From assembly GCA_024644945.1 (NCBI GenBank), contig JAHEGU010000001.1, positions 1 through 64,000 of the forward strand: DNA of 64,000 nucleotides, in the 5' to 3' direction. Position 1 is the first letter of the stretch, and every line of letters begins with the position of its first letter. The notes beneath the pieces are model-generated. The model saw only the letters and a program-made list of their open reading frames with translations. It made no database searches and was not told the origin of the DNA. Source of the stretch: Gammaproteobacteria bacterium. GTDB lineage: Bacteria > Pseudomonadota > Gammaproteobacteria > Arenicellales > Poriferihabitantaceae. Shown here piece by piece: positions 24,268 to 34,284 of the stretch. The position numbers and the translations under genes are program-made.

Positions 24268-26631
24268 TCAGCCCTTACCGCCCAGTTTGCGGAACCCGCT
24301 AACAATCTTAGTAATTTGGCTGCCTATTAGAAAGGATTTACTGGTTTTTATACTTTCGAGCTCGGTTCCCATGTCGACAACCCTCTGTTCCAGACGTTCC
24401 AGCCTGGACTTCTGTTCTTCATTTACTGCTTTTGTTGATTGTAGATCCAGTATTGCCTGGCGTTCTTTAACTAAAAAACGTTTGTAAGTTAACGCATACT
24501 CCATCGACTGCACGATAGCAGCGTCAATGTCGACAAAGTATGTCTTTTTCGCATCTAAGGTCTGCGGCGCTGACAGAGCAAACTCCAATTTTGGAAAATC
24601 GGTTATGGCTACCCAGGTGGCAAGCTTTCCTTCAATGGAGAATTCTGCGCTGGTTGCAACACACTGATTGGCTATTTGTTCAGGCCCATCGAGTTGCCAA
24701 AGAATCCGCTCTCTACCCTCAGTTTCTTGCACAAGCCTGACGGCATTAATTTGAAAAAATCCGATGCCGGGCGGTTTTCGAATATCAAAGGGATCAAAGC
24801 GAATACTCTCAATAGCAGTTGCACCATCGAGAGAAAAACGAAGGGTGTTAATTTCTGGATCGGGTGTTAGCTCCAGCGTGGTTTTCCGTTGCTCTGTAAA
24901 TTCTTCCTTTCGAGCCCGCCATAAAACACTCGGATGCACACTCTCCGTGCCATCTTTGAATTCAAAAACTGTCGCGAGTAGTTGATCGACGTCCGGCGAA
25001 TCGCTCGCCCTGGCAATGGCCTTCTGAAATCGATTTTCCTGTTGCGCGAACAAATCTAGATGTTCATTCAATTGCATCGAATTGATGTGAAAACCATATT
25101 CTACGAAATCGCGCACCGTCTGGAGTTCAAGCCATCCGAGAAAGTCTTTTAAATAAACCCAGTTGGTGACGATGAACGTCAGTAGCGCGCGAAACAACAA
25201 GAACTCTTTGCTAAGAGTCCAGTCGACCTGCCATTCACGATCAAATGCCTGCCACTCACCCTGCTCATCGATAATAATGTTAATAGGCAACAGATCAATG
25301 TGAAGCGCGCCCGCTTTTTCCTCAAGGCCCAGGTACTGATAGTAGTCCTTTAGCAACTGGTCGAACTCGTTACGACGAACGTAAATCAATATTGTGCGCA
25401 GCCACTGCGTGGCGAGCAGGTCGCCGTGAATAAACGGCTGCTCATCGAGTTGTTGTCGAATTCCGGATTCCGGGATATCCCGATCAATCACCAATGGATA
25501 CTTAAGCACCTTGTCTTTAGCGGTGGGCTTGATCGTCGTCACCGCATAGCTGTTTTTGCGCGACTGGCTTGGCCCATGGCAAAAATCAAAGTCCTGCACC
25601 CGGTCGACGGCCGCCGGTTCTTCGGCCATCACAATACAGAATGAATTTGATACCTCACCTAGAAAATTACCGGCGCTCGCCGCCTGCCAGCAGATCATTT
25701 CCGTAGCCGTTCTTGGCATCGGCGCGCAATAGTCACGCGATATGATTCCCTCCAGGTGATTTGCGGCATGTGGATTTTGGTAGACGTAATCCTCTGCTAA
25801 CACTACTCGCGGTATCTTGTAATCGGGAAAGGGATAGCTGAAAGCAACGTTGTTAAAACCAACTTCCTCGATCAGTTGCCGCCATTCTGCCTGGCTGTAT
25901 GTTGCTATGCCCGCTGACTCTCGATAGCCATTTATCCCTATGTACCGTTTTGCATAGTGATCTTCGTGCGCTCCCAGCATGTACTTGAGTCCGAGTCGGT
26001 TTTCAATCGCAACCAGAATTACGCCAGATGGGGTGAGGTGTTTTCTGGATTGACCGAGGATGGTTCTTGCGGCTGCGCTATCACTTTCTGCGTCCGGATG
26101 AAATTTGCTCGCGTATTCAATCACGCCTACGAACAGTATCAGGTCGTAGTAGCCCTCTGGTAATTCGAGATCGTTGTAGTTTGCGTTGATAACCCGGACA
26201 TTATTCAGGTCCCGACACCGCATGGCACCGAGTTCAGCGCGTGCAGCGCTTCCTTCCACGGCGTCTACCTGCTTTCCAAGTTCTCCCAGATAACGCGATA
26301 TAGCGCCGCAGCCGGACCCGAGCTCAAGCACCCGTGAGACCGAATCCAGATTGAACGGGCGCAGCAAATTTGAGCGATCACTGGAAAGATGGTACTCACT
26401 TGGCCAGTCAACAATCGCTGCTTGAAGCTCGTCGGAACGAGTGCTGAGGTCAACCGCTGCACTGAGCACTTGGTGCAGATGGCATTCTGTTTCAACGCCA
26501 TCAGAATAAGCAAACGAATCAACGGCGCTGTCACCGACCACAAACGTCTTTTGGTTCGTTGCGGAAAGCTGATTTAGAGAAATGATGTCTACCATCGCCA
26601 AAGGCGTATCAATGGTCTCACAGAGCGTCAC
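24268..26631 (-). CDS. Multidomain methyltransferase / kinase-like protein with C-terminal coiled coil
   Basis: RVLELGSGCGAISRYLGELG motif I; LHIDLLPINIIIDEQGEWQAFDREW resembles an aminoglycoside/choline-kinase-type loop; heptad-rich C-terminus. Confidence 0.7.
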   Translation of the reverse strand: MTLCETIDTPLAMVDIISLNQLSATNQKTFVVGDSAVDSFAYSDGVETECHLHQVLSAAVDLSTRSDELQAAIVDWPSEYHLSSDRSNLLRPFNLDSVSRVLELGSGCGAISRYLGELGKQVDAVEGSAARAELGAMRCRDLNNVRVINANYNDLELPEGYYDLILFVGVIEYASKFHPDAESDSAAARTILGQSRKHLTPSGVILVAIENRLGLKYMLGAHEDHYAKRYIGINGYRESAGIATYSQAEWRQLIEEVGFNNVAFSYPFPDYKIPRVVLAEDYVYQNPHAANHLEGIISRDYCAPMPRTATEMICWQAASAGNFLGEVSNSFCIVMAEEPAAVDRVQDFDFCHGPSQSRKNSYAVTTIKPTAKDKVLKYPLVIDRDIPESGIRQQLDEQPFIHGDLLATQWLRTILIYVRRNEFDQLLKDYYQYLGLEEKAGALHIDLLPINIIIDEQGEWQAFDREWQVDWTLSKEFLLFRALLTFIVTNWVYLKDFLGWLELQTVRDFVEYGFHINSMQLNEHLDLFAQQENRFQKAIARASDSPDVDQLLATVFEFKDGTESVHPSVLWRARKEEFTEQRKTTLELTPDPEINTLRFSLDGATAIESIRFDPFDIRKPPGIGFFQINAVRLVQETEGRERILWQLDGPEQIANQCVATSAEFSIEGKLATWVAITDFPKLEFALSAPQTLDAKKTYFVDIDAAIVQSMEYALTYKRFLVKERQAILDLQSTKAVNEEQKSRLERLEQRVVDMGTELESIKTSKSFLIGSQITKIVSGFRKLGGKG

Positions 26632-26824
26632 CCCTTATAGACGGTATTGGAGGCTGCGGTGGAATTGGTGGCCGGAATTTTATCCGATCATGGTCCAAGT
26701 TGATACGCGGCGAAGGCCCGCCGATTCTCTGTTTCAATACCTATCCAGGATTGATTCGGCTGTTGAAACGGTTAAACTTACGTGCTCCTGTAAATTATCC
26801 AGTTTTTGGATGGACCATTTTTGT

Positions 26825-28870
26825 ATGAAGAAGCTACTCCCTGCGACCATTTCAATCCTTCTGTATTGCGGCGCGGCTCAGCCCGGAATTGCGGCTTCGG
26901 TGGCCATTGTTGACACCGGCCTTGATCCTGGCGTACTTGGGGGCCGTATCGTAGCGCCGGGTTACGACTTCTTCAACGACGATTCCGAAGCCATCGACGA
27001 CCAGCCGGGGCAGCATGGCACCTCTGCTGGTGTAACCGCAGTGAATGCAGCACCTAACGTCGGTTTGATACCGGTCAAGGCCTATGGCAGCAATTTTGAA
27101 ACCTCTTCGTCGATTCTCGGTCAAGCATTTAGTTTCGTTGCGGGTCAGAGAACGCGCGCTACTGCCCACAACATCGGCAGTATTACTAATACCCCCCTGG
27201 GCGCGTTGCAAGCAGTGACGAATTCAGGTTCGATTCTGGTTATCCAGGCAGGTAATGCTGCTGCGCCCGGGCCTACGGGTGATGCGCGCCAGGTACCTAA
27301 CCTGGGCGGCAGGGGCATTATTGCCGGGGGAATTTTAGGTGGCTCAATCTGGTCCGCCAGTAATCGAGCAGGAAATCTCCAAGATCATTACCTGGTGGCC
27401 GACGTCAGATCAGATATAAATGGCTGGGTGGGCACTTCCATGTCGACACCGCGAATTGCCGCGGTGGCGGCTTCGGTAGCTGAAGCGTTTCCCTTTCTAT
27501 CTCCGCAACAGGTTGTGCAGGTACTGTTTGACAGTGCAAGAGACCTGGGTGCACCCGGCGTGGATTCAACCTACGGTCACGGTCAAGTAGACTATAACGC
27601 TGCGGTTTCAGCCATAGGGGAAGGCACCATTCCCGCCGGTGGCGGAGGCGGCGGAGACGGTGGCGGTGGCAGTAGCGGTGGCGCAGGTATCGCAATAGCC
27701 GCTCTGGGCGTCGGAGCCGTGGTTGCTTACAATTTGAAAAATAAAGAAGAAGATCTTAAGAAAACGATCTTTGTAGATAAGTACGGTCGAGCGTTTAATG
27801 TTGATCTCTCATCTAGAACCACTGTCCGAAGTAATGCATCGCTGTTCGGCCTGTTCAGCGCGCGCCAGAATCCATTCACTGTCGTACAGATGGCAAATTC
27901 CGAGACGGTGCAATCTATTGCATTTGTCGATAGACCCTTCGATATAGACACGTTTAATTTTGATCCGACTGTCGATGATAGCCGTCGGATTGGGTTTAAG
28001 CACTTTATTGACAGCGGTAATATGGACTATTCCATGGGGCTAAACGCAGACCTGAGCGACGACTTTGGCGCATTATCCCTAGCTGGCGAATCCACCTTTG
28101 CACCCGACCCCAGTCGTTTCCTTTACAACCAAATGTTCACCACCCCTGTCTTGGGTTATTCATCCCAAGGTTCTACTTTTCGCTTAGGCTGGGATGATGG
28201 TGGCCAGCAGAGCCATCGACTAGGTCTTGCGGTGATCGACGACCAGGAGGAGTATGGCGTTCAGAGTAATAGCATCTTGTATGAAAACCGAGTGGAAAAA
28301 GAACGGGTCAAACTTGGATTTCAGCTCGGCGCCTTGATTGAGGACGGTAACCTATTTGGTGGCTCCTCTAACGGAGCGTTCAGCGCCAACAAGACCAGTA
28401 CCTATTACCTTGGCATAAATGGCGCCTGGAGTCTGACTCGCGATGTTTCACTAATTGGCGGCTACTTTCAGGGCCTCAGCGAGGTGGATGAATCTGATCG
28501 CGCTCTGCTGGACCAGTTTTCGGATATCCGCACTGAGGGATACGGAATCGGCCTGCTGGTTAATAATGCATTTTCACCAAAGGGAAGTTTCGGGATTTCA
28601 TATTCCAGTCCGATGCAAACCACATCGGGCAATGCCCGTCTGACGTTACCTACATCTCAGGATCGGTTTACCGGAGAGATCGGATACGAATCGTCTAACG
28701 TATCATTCAACGATGCAGATCAGGAACAGATTATTGAGGCCTACTACGGCTTTGCGCTGTCGCCGAAGAGCGATTTGTTTGCCCATTTTTCCTATACAAA
28801 AAATCCCATAAGCGAACCCGACCTCGATCACGACCAGACATTTTATGTCGGCTGGAAAAGGGCGCTTTAA
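26825..28870 (+). CDS. Secreted S8 (subtilisin-like) serine protease with long C-terminal region
   Basis: Signal peptide MKKLLPATISILLYCGAAQPGIAA; VDTGLD (Asp), GQHGTSAG (His), GTSMSTPRIAA (Ser); Gly-rich linker then ~430 aa C-terminal region. Confidence 0.85.
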   Translation: MKKLLPATISILLYCGAAQPGIAASVAIVDTGLDPGVLGGRIVAPGYDFFNDDSEAIDDQPGQHGTSAGVTAVNAAPNVGLIPVKAYGSNFETSSSILGQAFSFVAGQRTRATAHNIGSITNTPLGALQAVTNSGSILVIQAGNAAAPGPTGDARQVPNLGGRGIIAGGILGGSIWSASNRAGNLQDHYLVADVRSDINGWVGTSMSTPRIAAVAASVAEAFPFLSPQQVVQVLFDSARDLGAPGVDSTYGHGQVDYNAAVSAIGEGTIPAGGGGGGDGGGGSSGGAGIAIAALGVGAVVAYNLKNKEEDLKKTIFVDKYGRAFNVDLSSRTTVRSNASLFGLFSARQNPFTVVQMANSETVQSIAFVDRPFDIDTFNFDPTVDDSRRIGFKHFIDSGNMDYSMGLNADLSDDFGALSLAGESTFAPDPSRFLYNQMFTTPVLGYSSQGSTFRLGWDDGGQQSHRLGLAVIDDQEEYGVQSNSILYENRVEKERVKLGFQLGALIEDGNLFGGSSNGAFSANKTSTYYLGINGAWSLTRDVSLIGGYFQGLSEVDESDRALLDQFSDIRTEGYGIGLLVNNAFSPKGSFGISYSSPMQTTSGNARLTLPTSQDRFTGEIGYESSNVSFNDADQEQIIEAYYGFALSPKSDLFAHFSYTKNPISEPDLDHDQTFYVGWKRAL

Positions 28871-28898
28871 ACCCTTCTCTATTTCACGTTAGGCGGAG

Positions 28899-30503
28899 TC
28901 AATTAAGAGCTGGACCCGCTAGTGCCAGGGCCTTGCCCTCTTCATTGTCCTGGTACTGCTTGAAATTTTCAATAAATAGAGCGGCCAGCTTCTTGGCCTT
29001 CCGATCCCACTGGTCTGCCGACGGGTAGGTGTCTCGTGGATCTAATATGCCGTCATTCACGCCCGCCAAACTGGTTGGAATCGAGAGGTGAAAGTATGGC
29101 ATCATTTTAGTTTGTGCCTGATCAATCGAATCACTCAAGATCGCATCGATAATGCCTCGCGTATCCTGAATCGAAATCCGGTTTCCACTGCCGTTCCAGC
29201 CGGTGTTCACCAGATAAGCCTGTGCACCAGCCGCTTGCATGCGCTTGACCAATACTTCCGCATAGCGCGTTGGGTGAAGGCTCAAAAACGCAGCCCCGAA
29301 ACATGCGGAAAAAGTCGGTGTGGGCTCGTCGATACCTCGCTCGGTGCCGGCTAACTTAGCGGTAAACCCAGATAAAAAATGGTATTTGGTTTGCTCTGGG
29401 GTCAATACTGATACTGGCGGCAATACGCCGAAGGCGTCTGCCGACAAGAATACAACTTTCTTGGCGTGCCCGGCCCTGGATACCGGCTTAACGATGTTAT
29501 CAATGTGATAAATCGGGTACGACACTCGTGCATTCTCGGTTTTAGCTCCATTATCATAGTCCACCGATTTATCCGACCTGACTACCACATTTTCCAGTAA
29601 TGCGTCACGGCGAATGGCGTTATAAATGTCTGGCTCAGCTTCGGCGCTCAAGCGAATCGTCTTGGCATAGCAACCACCTTCAAAGTTAAATATACCGTCA
29701 TCGTCCCAACCATGTTCATCATCGCCAATAAGTTTACGCTTAGGGTCAGTGGACAACGTAGTTTTACCGGTTCCGGATAACCCAAAAAAAATAGCGGTAT
29801 CGCCGTCATCGCCAACATTTGCCGAGCAGTGCATCGATGCCATCCCACGCAGTGGTAAAAGATAGTTCATCATAGAGAACATGCCTTTCTTCATTTCTCC
29901 GCCATACCAGCTACCGCCAATAAGCTGCATTTTTTCGGTTAGATTGAACGCGACAAAATTTTCAGAGTTGAGCCCCATTGCCTGCCAATCCCCGTTGGTG
30001 GTCTTGGATCCATTCAGCACGGTGAAGTCGGGCTCGAAGTTCGCCAGCTCTTCCGGGGTGGGACGAATAAACATGTTTTTAACAAAATGCGCCTGCCAGG
30101 CGACTTCCATTACAAAGCGAACGCTCAATCGAGTATCTGGATTGGCGCCGCAAAAGGCATCAACTACAAACAATCGTTGATTAGATAGCTGCTTGACTAC
30201 GCACTGCTTGAGTTTTTCCCAGTTCTCCTGAGACAAGGGCTTGTTGTCATTCTTACCTTGGTCTGACCACCAAAAAGTGTCGCGGGTACTGTCGTCACGG
30301 ACGATATACTTGTCCTTTGGGGATCTACCGGTAAATACCCCGGTATCCACCGCGACCGCTCCAGAGTCCGTGACCACCCCCCTTTCAAATCCGTTTAATC
30401 CAGGCAGCGTTTCTTCTTCAAATAGCTTTTCGAAGCTTGGGTTAGAAATTATTTCCTTGGCGCCAGTAATACCGTAAGTAGATAAATCGATTGGGTGCTG
30501 CAT
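28899..30503 (-). CDS. pckA: Phosphoenolpyruvate carboxykinase (ATP)
   Basis: [13 protein letters not shown] and full-length match to PckA pattern. Confidence 0.98.
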   Translation of the reverse strand: MQHPIDLSTYGITGAKEIISNPSFEKLFEEETLPGLNGFERGVVTDSGAVAVDTGVFTGRSPKDKYIVRDDSTRDTFWWSDQGKNDNKPLSQENWEKLKQCVVKQLSNQRLFVVDAFCGANPDTRLSVRFVMEVAWQAHFVKNMFIRPTPEELANFEPDFTVLNGSKTTNGDWQAMGLNSENFVAFNLTEKMQLIGGSWYGGEMKKGMFSMMNYLLPLRGMASMHCSANVGDDGDTAIFFGLSGTGKTTLSTDPKRKLIGDDEHGWDDDGIFNFEGGCYAKTIRLSAEAEPDIYNAIRRDALLENVVVRSDKSVDYDNGAKTENARVSYPIYHIDNIVKPVSRAGHAKKVVFLSADAFGVLPPVSVLTPEQTKYHFLSGFTAKLAGTERGIDEPTPTFSACFGAAFLSLHPTRYAEVLVKRMQAAGAQAYLVNTGWNGSGNRISIQDTRGIIDAILSDSIDQAQTKMMPYFHLSIPTSLAGVNDGILDPRDTYPSADQWDRKAKKLAALFIENFKQYQDNEEGKALALAGPALN

Positions 30504-30695
30504 TAGATTGTTATAAGGTAATTAGAATAATGATAAGTAAAAATTATGCTTTAGAGTGTATTAGTTTTTATCCTGCGCTCGCAAGGCGGGCGACCACTAA
30601 AGGCTATTAAATGAGCTTATGATAGTCGGGGAGTTGTTTCAGCCTGCCGCTGGGGTTACATTCCGCATCCCCGACAACCGTTAACGAAAATTATC

Positions 30696-30860
30696 ATGAC
30701 CGAATGCCCAGTATGTGGAGCCGAACTTTCGCTGTCCGAAGATCTGGTTAAGGGAGAGCTACTTGAATGCGATGATTGCGGTACCGAACTAGAAGTTACC
30801 AGCCTCGAGCCGCTTAAAGTAGAAGAAGCACCGGAAGCTGAAGAAGACTGGGGACAGTAA
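30696..30860 (+). CDS. lysW: LysW-type amino-group carrier protein (54 aa), atypical C-terminus EDWGQ
   Basis: Manual translation: MTECPVCGAELSLSEDLVKGELLECDDCGTELEVTSLEPLKVEEAPEAEEDWGQ; CxxC...CxxC zinc motif, acidic tail, 5' of lysX. Absent from the ORF track because it is under 60 aa. Confidence 0.93.
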   Translation: MTECPVCGAELSLSEDLVKGELLECDDCGTELEVTSLEPLKVEEAPEAEEDWGQ

Positions 30861-30897
30861 TCCAGTCACGCTCTCACTATCCCGCTGAAAAGTTCTG

Positions 30898-31746
30898 ATG
30901 GCTGCCATCCGCGTCGGCTTTCTGCACTCTCTGGTGCGCAAAGAGGAAAAACTTCTGCTCACCGAGTTCGGTAAGCGAGCCAATGTCAGTTTGGTAATGC
31001 TTGACGACCGTTCTCTTCAGTTCGACTTGCATACAAAACCCACGGCAGATGTCATTGTCGAAAGAAGTATTAACCATTCTCGTGCGCTGCATGCGTTGCG
31101 ACTGTATCAGAGCCTCGGTATCCCATGCGTCAACAGTTACCAGGTGTCCCTGACCTGCGGCGATAAGATTCTGACATCGGTAGCACTGCGCGAACAAGAT
31201 GTGCCACAACCTGACCTGCGCATCGCTTTCACCGAGGAATCCGCTCTTGCGGCCATTGAGGATATTGGCTATCCAGTGGTTCTAAAACCAGCGGTTGGCT
31301 CTTGGGGCAGGCTGCTCTCTAAGATCAATGATCGGGATGCCGCCGAAACCGTGCTTGAACATAAGACTGTACTAGGAAGCTATCATCACTCGATATTCTT
31401 TATCCAAAAGTATGTGCCCAAACAAGGTCGTGATATTCGGGCTTTTGTCGTCGGTGACGAATGCATCGCGGCAATATACCGCAGCTCAGATCACTGGATT
31501 ACCAATACCGCGCGCGGGGCCCATGCCAGTAACTGTCCGGTAACTCCTGAGCTTGCGGACATTTGCCTGCGGGCAGCGCGGGCAGTAGGAGGGGGCGTGG
31601 TCGCGGTCGACCTGTTCGAGAGTGATCACGGGCTGCTGGTGAATGAAGTCAATTACACCATGGAGTTCCGTAATAGCATCGATACCACCGGGGTCAATAT
31701 ACCCGACCGCGTGATTGACTACGTCTTGTCCCAGGCAAGCGCCTAA
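30898..31746 (+). CDS. lysX: LysX-type ATP-grasp ligase (LysW-aminoadipate/glutamate ligase family)
   Basis: RimK-like ATP-grasp; [24 protein letters not shown] and [23 protein letters not shown]. Confidence 0.93.
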   Translation: MAAIRVGFLHSLVRKEEKLLLTEFGKRANVSLVMLDDRSLQFDLHTKPTADVIVERSINHSRALHALRLYQSLGIPCVNSYQVSLTCGDKILTSVALREQDVPQPDLRIAFTEESALAAIEDIGYPVVLKPAVGSWGRLLSKINDRDAAETVLEHKTVLGSYHHSIFFIQKYVPKQGRDIRAFVVGDECIAAIYRSSDHWITNTARGAHASNCPVTPELADICLRAARAVGGGVVAVDLFESDHGLLVNEVNYTMEFRNSIDTTGVNIPDRVIDYVLSQASA

Positions 31747-31747
31747 T

Positions 31748-32776
31748 ATGCTCTCCGTATCTGTCGCAGGTGGCAGCGGCTACGGAGGCGGTGAGCTGGT
31801 GCGGCTGCTGCTATCCCATCCAGGGGTCACCATCAATCAGGTAACGTCCGAGCGGTTTACCGGCAAGCCGGTAGCCAGGACCCATCCCAATTTACGCGGC
31901 GTGACCAACCTTAAGTTTTGCAAAATCGCCGACTTATCGCCCTGTGATCTGGTGTTCTTGTGTCTGCCGCACGGTCATGCCATGAATAGTCTTGATCACT
32001 TTCAATCGCTTGCACCTCGCTTGATTGATTTAAGTGGTGATTTTCGCCTGGACGACAGCGCTGCCTTTGAGAAATGGTATGGAGAGCCGCATGCATGCCC
32101 ACTAAAACTAAATGATTTTGTCTACGGTATACCTGAAGTCAATCGCGACAAAATCCGGGATGCACAATACGTAACCGGCGCGGGTTGCAATGCGACTGCT
32201 ACCATTCTGGCTCTGCTTCCACTTTACCAGCAGGGACTTGTAGACCAGGCCGTTGTCGAAGTCAAAGCAGGTTCCAGTGAAGGTGGAAATAGTGCCAGTG
32301 ACGCCAGTCATCACCCTGAGCGCAGCGGATCTGTGCGCTCATATAAACCTACCGGGCATCGACATGTGGCCGAAATGCAGATGGTCCTGGGTGAAACCGC
32401 AAATATTCATTTTTCCGCCACTTCAATCGAAATGGTGCGGGGGATACTGGCGACTTCTCATGTGTTCCTGAATCAGGAACTGGCTGACAAGGCGGTGTGG
32501 AAAATTTATCGGAAAGCTTACGGCGACGAGCGATTTGTGCGTATCGTCAAAGAACGCAGCGGGATCTATCGATATCCCGAACCGAAACTACTGTCTGGTA
32601 CAAATTACTGCGACATTGGTTTCGAATCAGACCCTCACAGCAATCGTCTCGTCGTTATCAGCGCCATCGACAATCTCATGAAAGGAGCGGCCGGCCAAGC
32701 GTTGCAAGCATTTAATCTGATGCATGGCTTTGCAGAGGATACCGCACTGGAGTTCACCGGGTTGCATCCCATTTGA
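31748..32776 (+). CDS. lysY: LysY/ArgC-type acyl-phosphate reductase
   Basis: VAGGSGYGGGELVRLLLSHP; TGAGCNATATILAL catalytic Cys; GSSEGGNSASDASHHPERSGSVRSYKPTGHRH. Confidence 0.92.
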   Translation: MLSVSVAGGSGYGGGELVRLLLSHPGVTINQVTSERFTGKPVARTHPNLRGVTNLKFCKIADLSPCDLVFLCLPHGHAMNSLDHFQSLAPRLIDLSGDFRLDDSAAFEKWYGEPHACPLKLNDFVYGIPEVNRDKIRDAQYVTGAGCNATATILALLPLYQQGLVDQAVVEVKAGSSEGGNSASDASHHPERSGSVRSYKPTGHRHVAEMQMVLGETANIHFSATSIEMVRGILATSHVFLNQELADKAVWKIYRKAYGDERFVRIVKERSGIYRYPEPKLLSGTNYCDIGFESDPHSNRLVVISAIDNLMKGAAGQALQAFNLMHGFAEDTALEFTGLHPI

Positions 32777-32804
32777 TCGGTCACCCACTGGCTCTTTTAT
32801 TCCT

Positions 32805-33452
32805 GTGTGTCGATTACTACTCATATCAAGTCCACAAGATTTTGATCCCAATCCGTTGCTGCAAGACTTCCGCGGCGTGTGTCGTAACAGCCGCGAATAT
32901 CAAGGTCATGGTTGGGGCTGTGCATGGTTGAGCCCTGAACAGAGCTGGCGGCTTCATCATGATATTGCACCGGTATGGGAGGATCCGAAGGAGGACTTCC
33001 CGAACACCCGCCTGTTTCTCGCCCATGCTCGCAGTGCGTTTCGCGACGAAGGCATTGCGGTTGAAAACAATATGCCTTTTTCCGATGGTACTTCAGTTTT
33101 CCTTTTTAACGGTGAACTGCGAGGCGTTAAAATCAAGGCAGACGGCCGCATTGGCGCGGAAAAAATTTATAACTATATTCGGCGTTTTGATCACGGGGAC
33201 CCTGCCGCAGCAACACGTAAAGCCACAAGTATCATCGACAAGCGAACCCGATACATTCGTGCAATGAACTTCTTTCTGGCGCGGCCCGACACGATTCAGG
33301 TGTGTAGCTGGTTTGGTGAAGATCCAGGCTATTTCCAGATGCGAACCACCGTACACGGTAGCACCCACATCATATGTTCTGAGCCGCTGCCAATGATATC
33401 GGGTGGCTGGGATAGAATACCCAACCATAGCATTCAAACAATAAACTTATAA
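32805..33452 (+). CDS. Class II glutamine amidotransferase-fold (Ntn hydrolase; EgtC/YafJ-like)
   Basis: GTG start 32805 gives MCRLLLISS with Cys2 as predicted N-terminal nucleophile; GHGWGCAWL, LFLAHARSA, NNMPFS, FLFNGEL motifs. Confidence 0.87.
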   Translation: MCRLLLISSPQDFDPNPLLQDFRGVCRNSREYQGHGWGCAWLSPEQSWRLHHDIAPVWEDPKEDFPNTRLFLAHARSAFRDEGIAVENNMPFSDGTSVFLFNGELRGVKIKADGRIGAEKIYNYIRRFDHGDPAAATRKATSIIDKRTRYIRAMNFFLARPDTIQVCSWFGEDPGYFQMRTTVHGSTHIICSEPLPMISGGWDRIPNHSIQTINL

Positions 33453-33492
33453 TGACTTCGGTTGTTACTTTTAACTTACCTGGAGAGCCGGT

Positions 33493-34284
33493 GTGATCAT
33501 CGTTAAAATCGGCGGTGGAGAATCGCTCAATTTGCAAGCGATCGTAAATGACCTGGCTGAACTCGAGCGCCCCTTCATTGTTATACACGGTGCCAATGCT
33601 TTGCGCGATCAGGTTGCGGCAAAAATGGGTTTTGAAAAGACGACCATCACTTCGGCTTCCGGTTACCAGAGTGTGTTTTCTGATGATTCAACACTGGATG
33701 CGATCTTAATGACATACAGTGGGCTGCGAAATAAACGCTTGGTAGAAATGTGCCAGCGCGCCGGTATAAACGCCGTGGGGCTCAGCGGTATTGATGGCCG
33801 GGTCATACAAGGCCAGCGCAATAGCGGTATCCGGGTTATCGAAAATGGAAAGAAAATGCTGAAAAGGGACCTTTCCGGCAAACCAAAATCGATCAATAAT
33901 GATCTCTTAGGGCTGTTGATGAGCAATGGCTATACCCCTGTTCTGACTATTCCAATTTGTGACCAAGATGGCTGCGCGATTAACTCCGAAAACGATGACA
34001 TTGTCTGCGAGCTGCAGAAATCACTGGATGCAGAGACTGTTATCCAGTTGATTGAGGCTCCTGGATTTTTGCGTGATGCGGATCATCCGGATTCTATCGT
34101 GCCCAAGCTTTCGCGCGATGAACTCGCCACCCGCGAACAACAGGTGAGCGGCAGAATGAAACGCAAGATGCATGCGCTGAACAAGCTGGCAATGGGTTCA
34201 ATTAGAGAAATTATAATTGCCGACGGTCGCGTCGATCACCCGATTCACGACGCGCTGAATGGAGGCGGCACCTGGATAACCTGA
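33493..34284 (+). CDS. lysZ: LysZ-type kinase (LysW-aminoadipate/glutamate kinase family)
   Basis: MIIVKIGGGESLN, GLRNKRLVEMCQRAGINAVGLSGIDGR, GRMKRKMHAL; GTG start. Confidence 0.92.
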   Translation: MIIVKIGGGESLNLQAIVNDLAELERPFIVIHGANALRDQVAAKMGFEKTTITSASGYQSVFSDDSTLDAILMTYSGLRNKRLVEMCQRAGINAVGLSGIDGRVIQGQRNSGIRVIENGKKMLKRDLSGKPKSINNDLLGLLMSNGYTPVLTIPICDQDGCAINSENDDIVCELQKSLDAETVIQLIEAPGFLRDADHPDSIVPKLSRDELATREQQVSGRMKRKMHALNKLAMGSIREIIIADGRVDHPIHDALNGGGTWIT

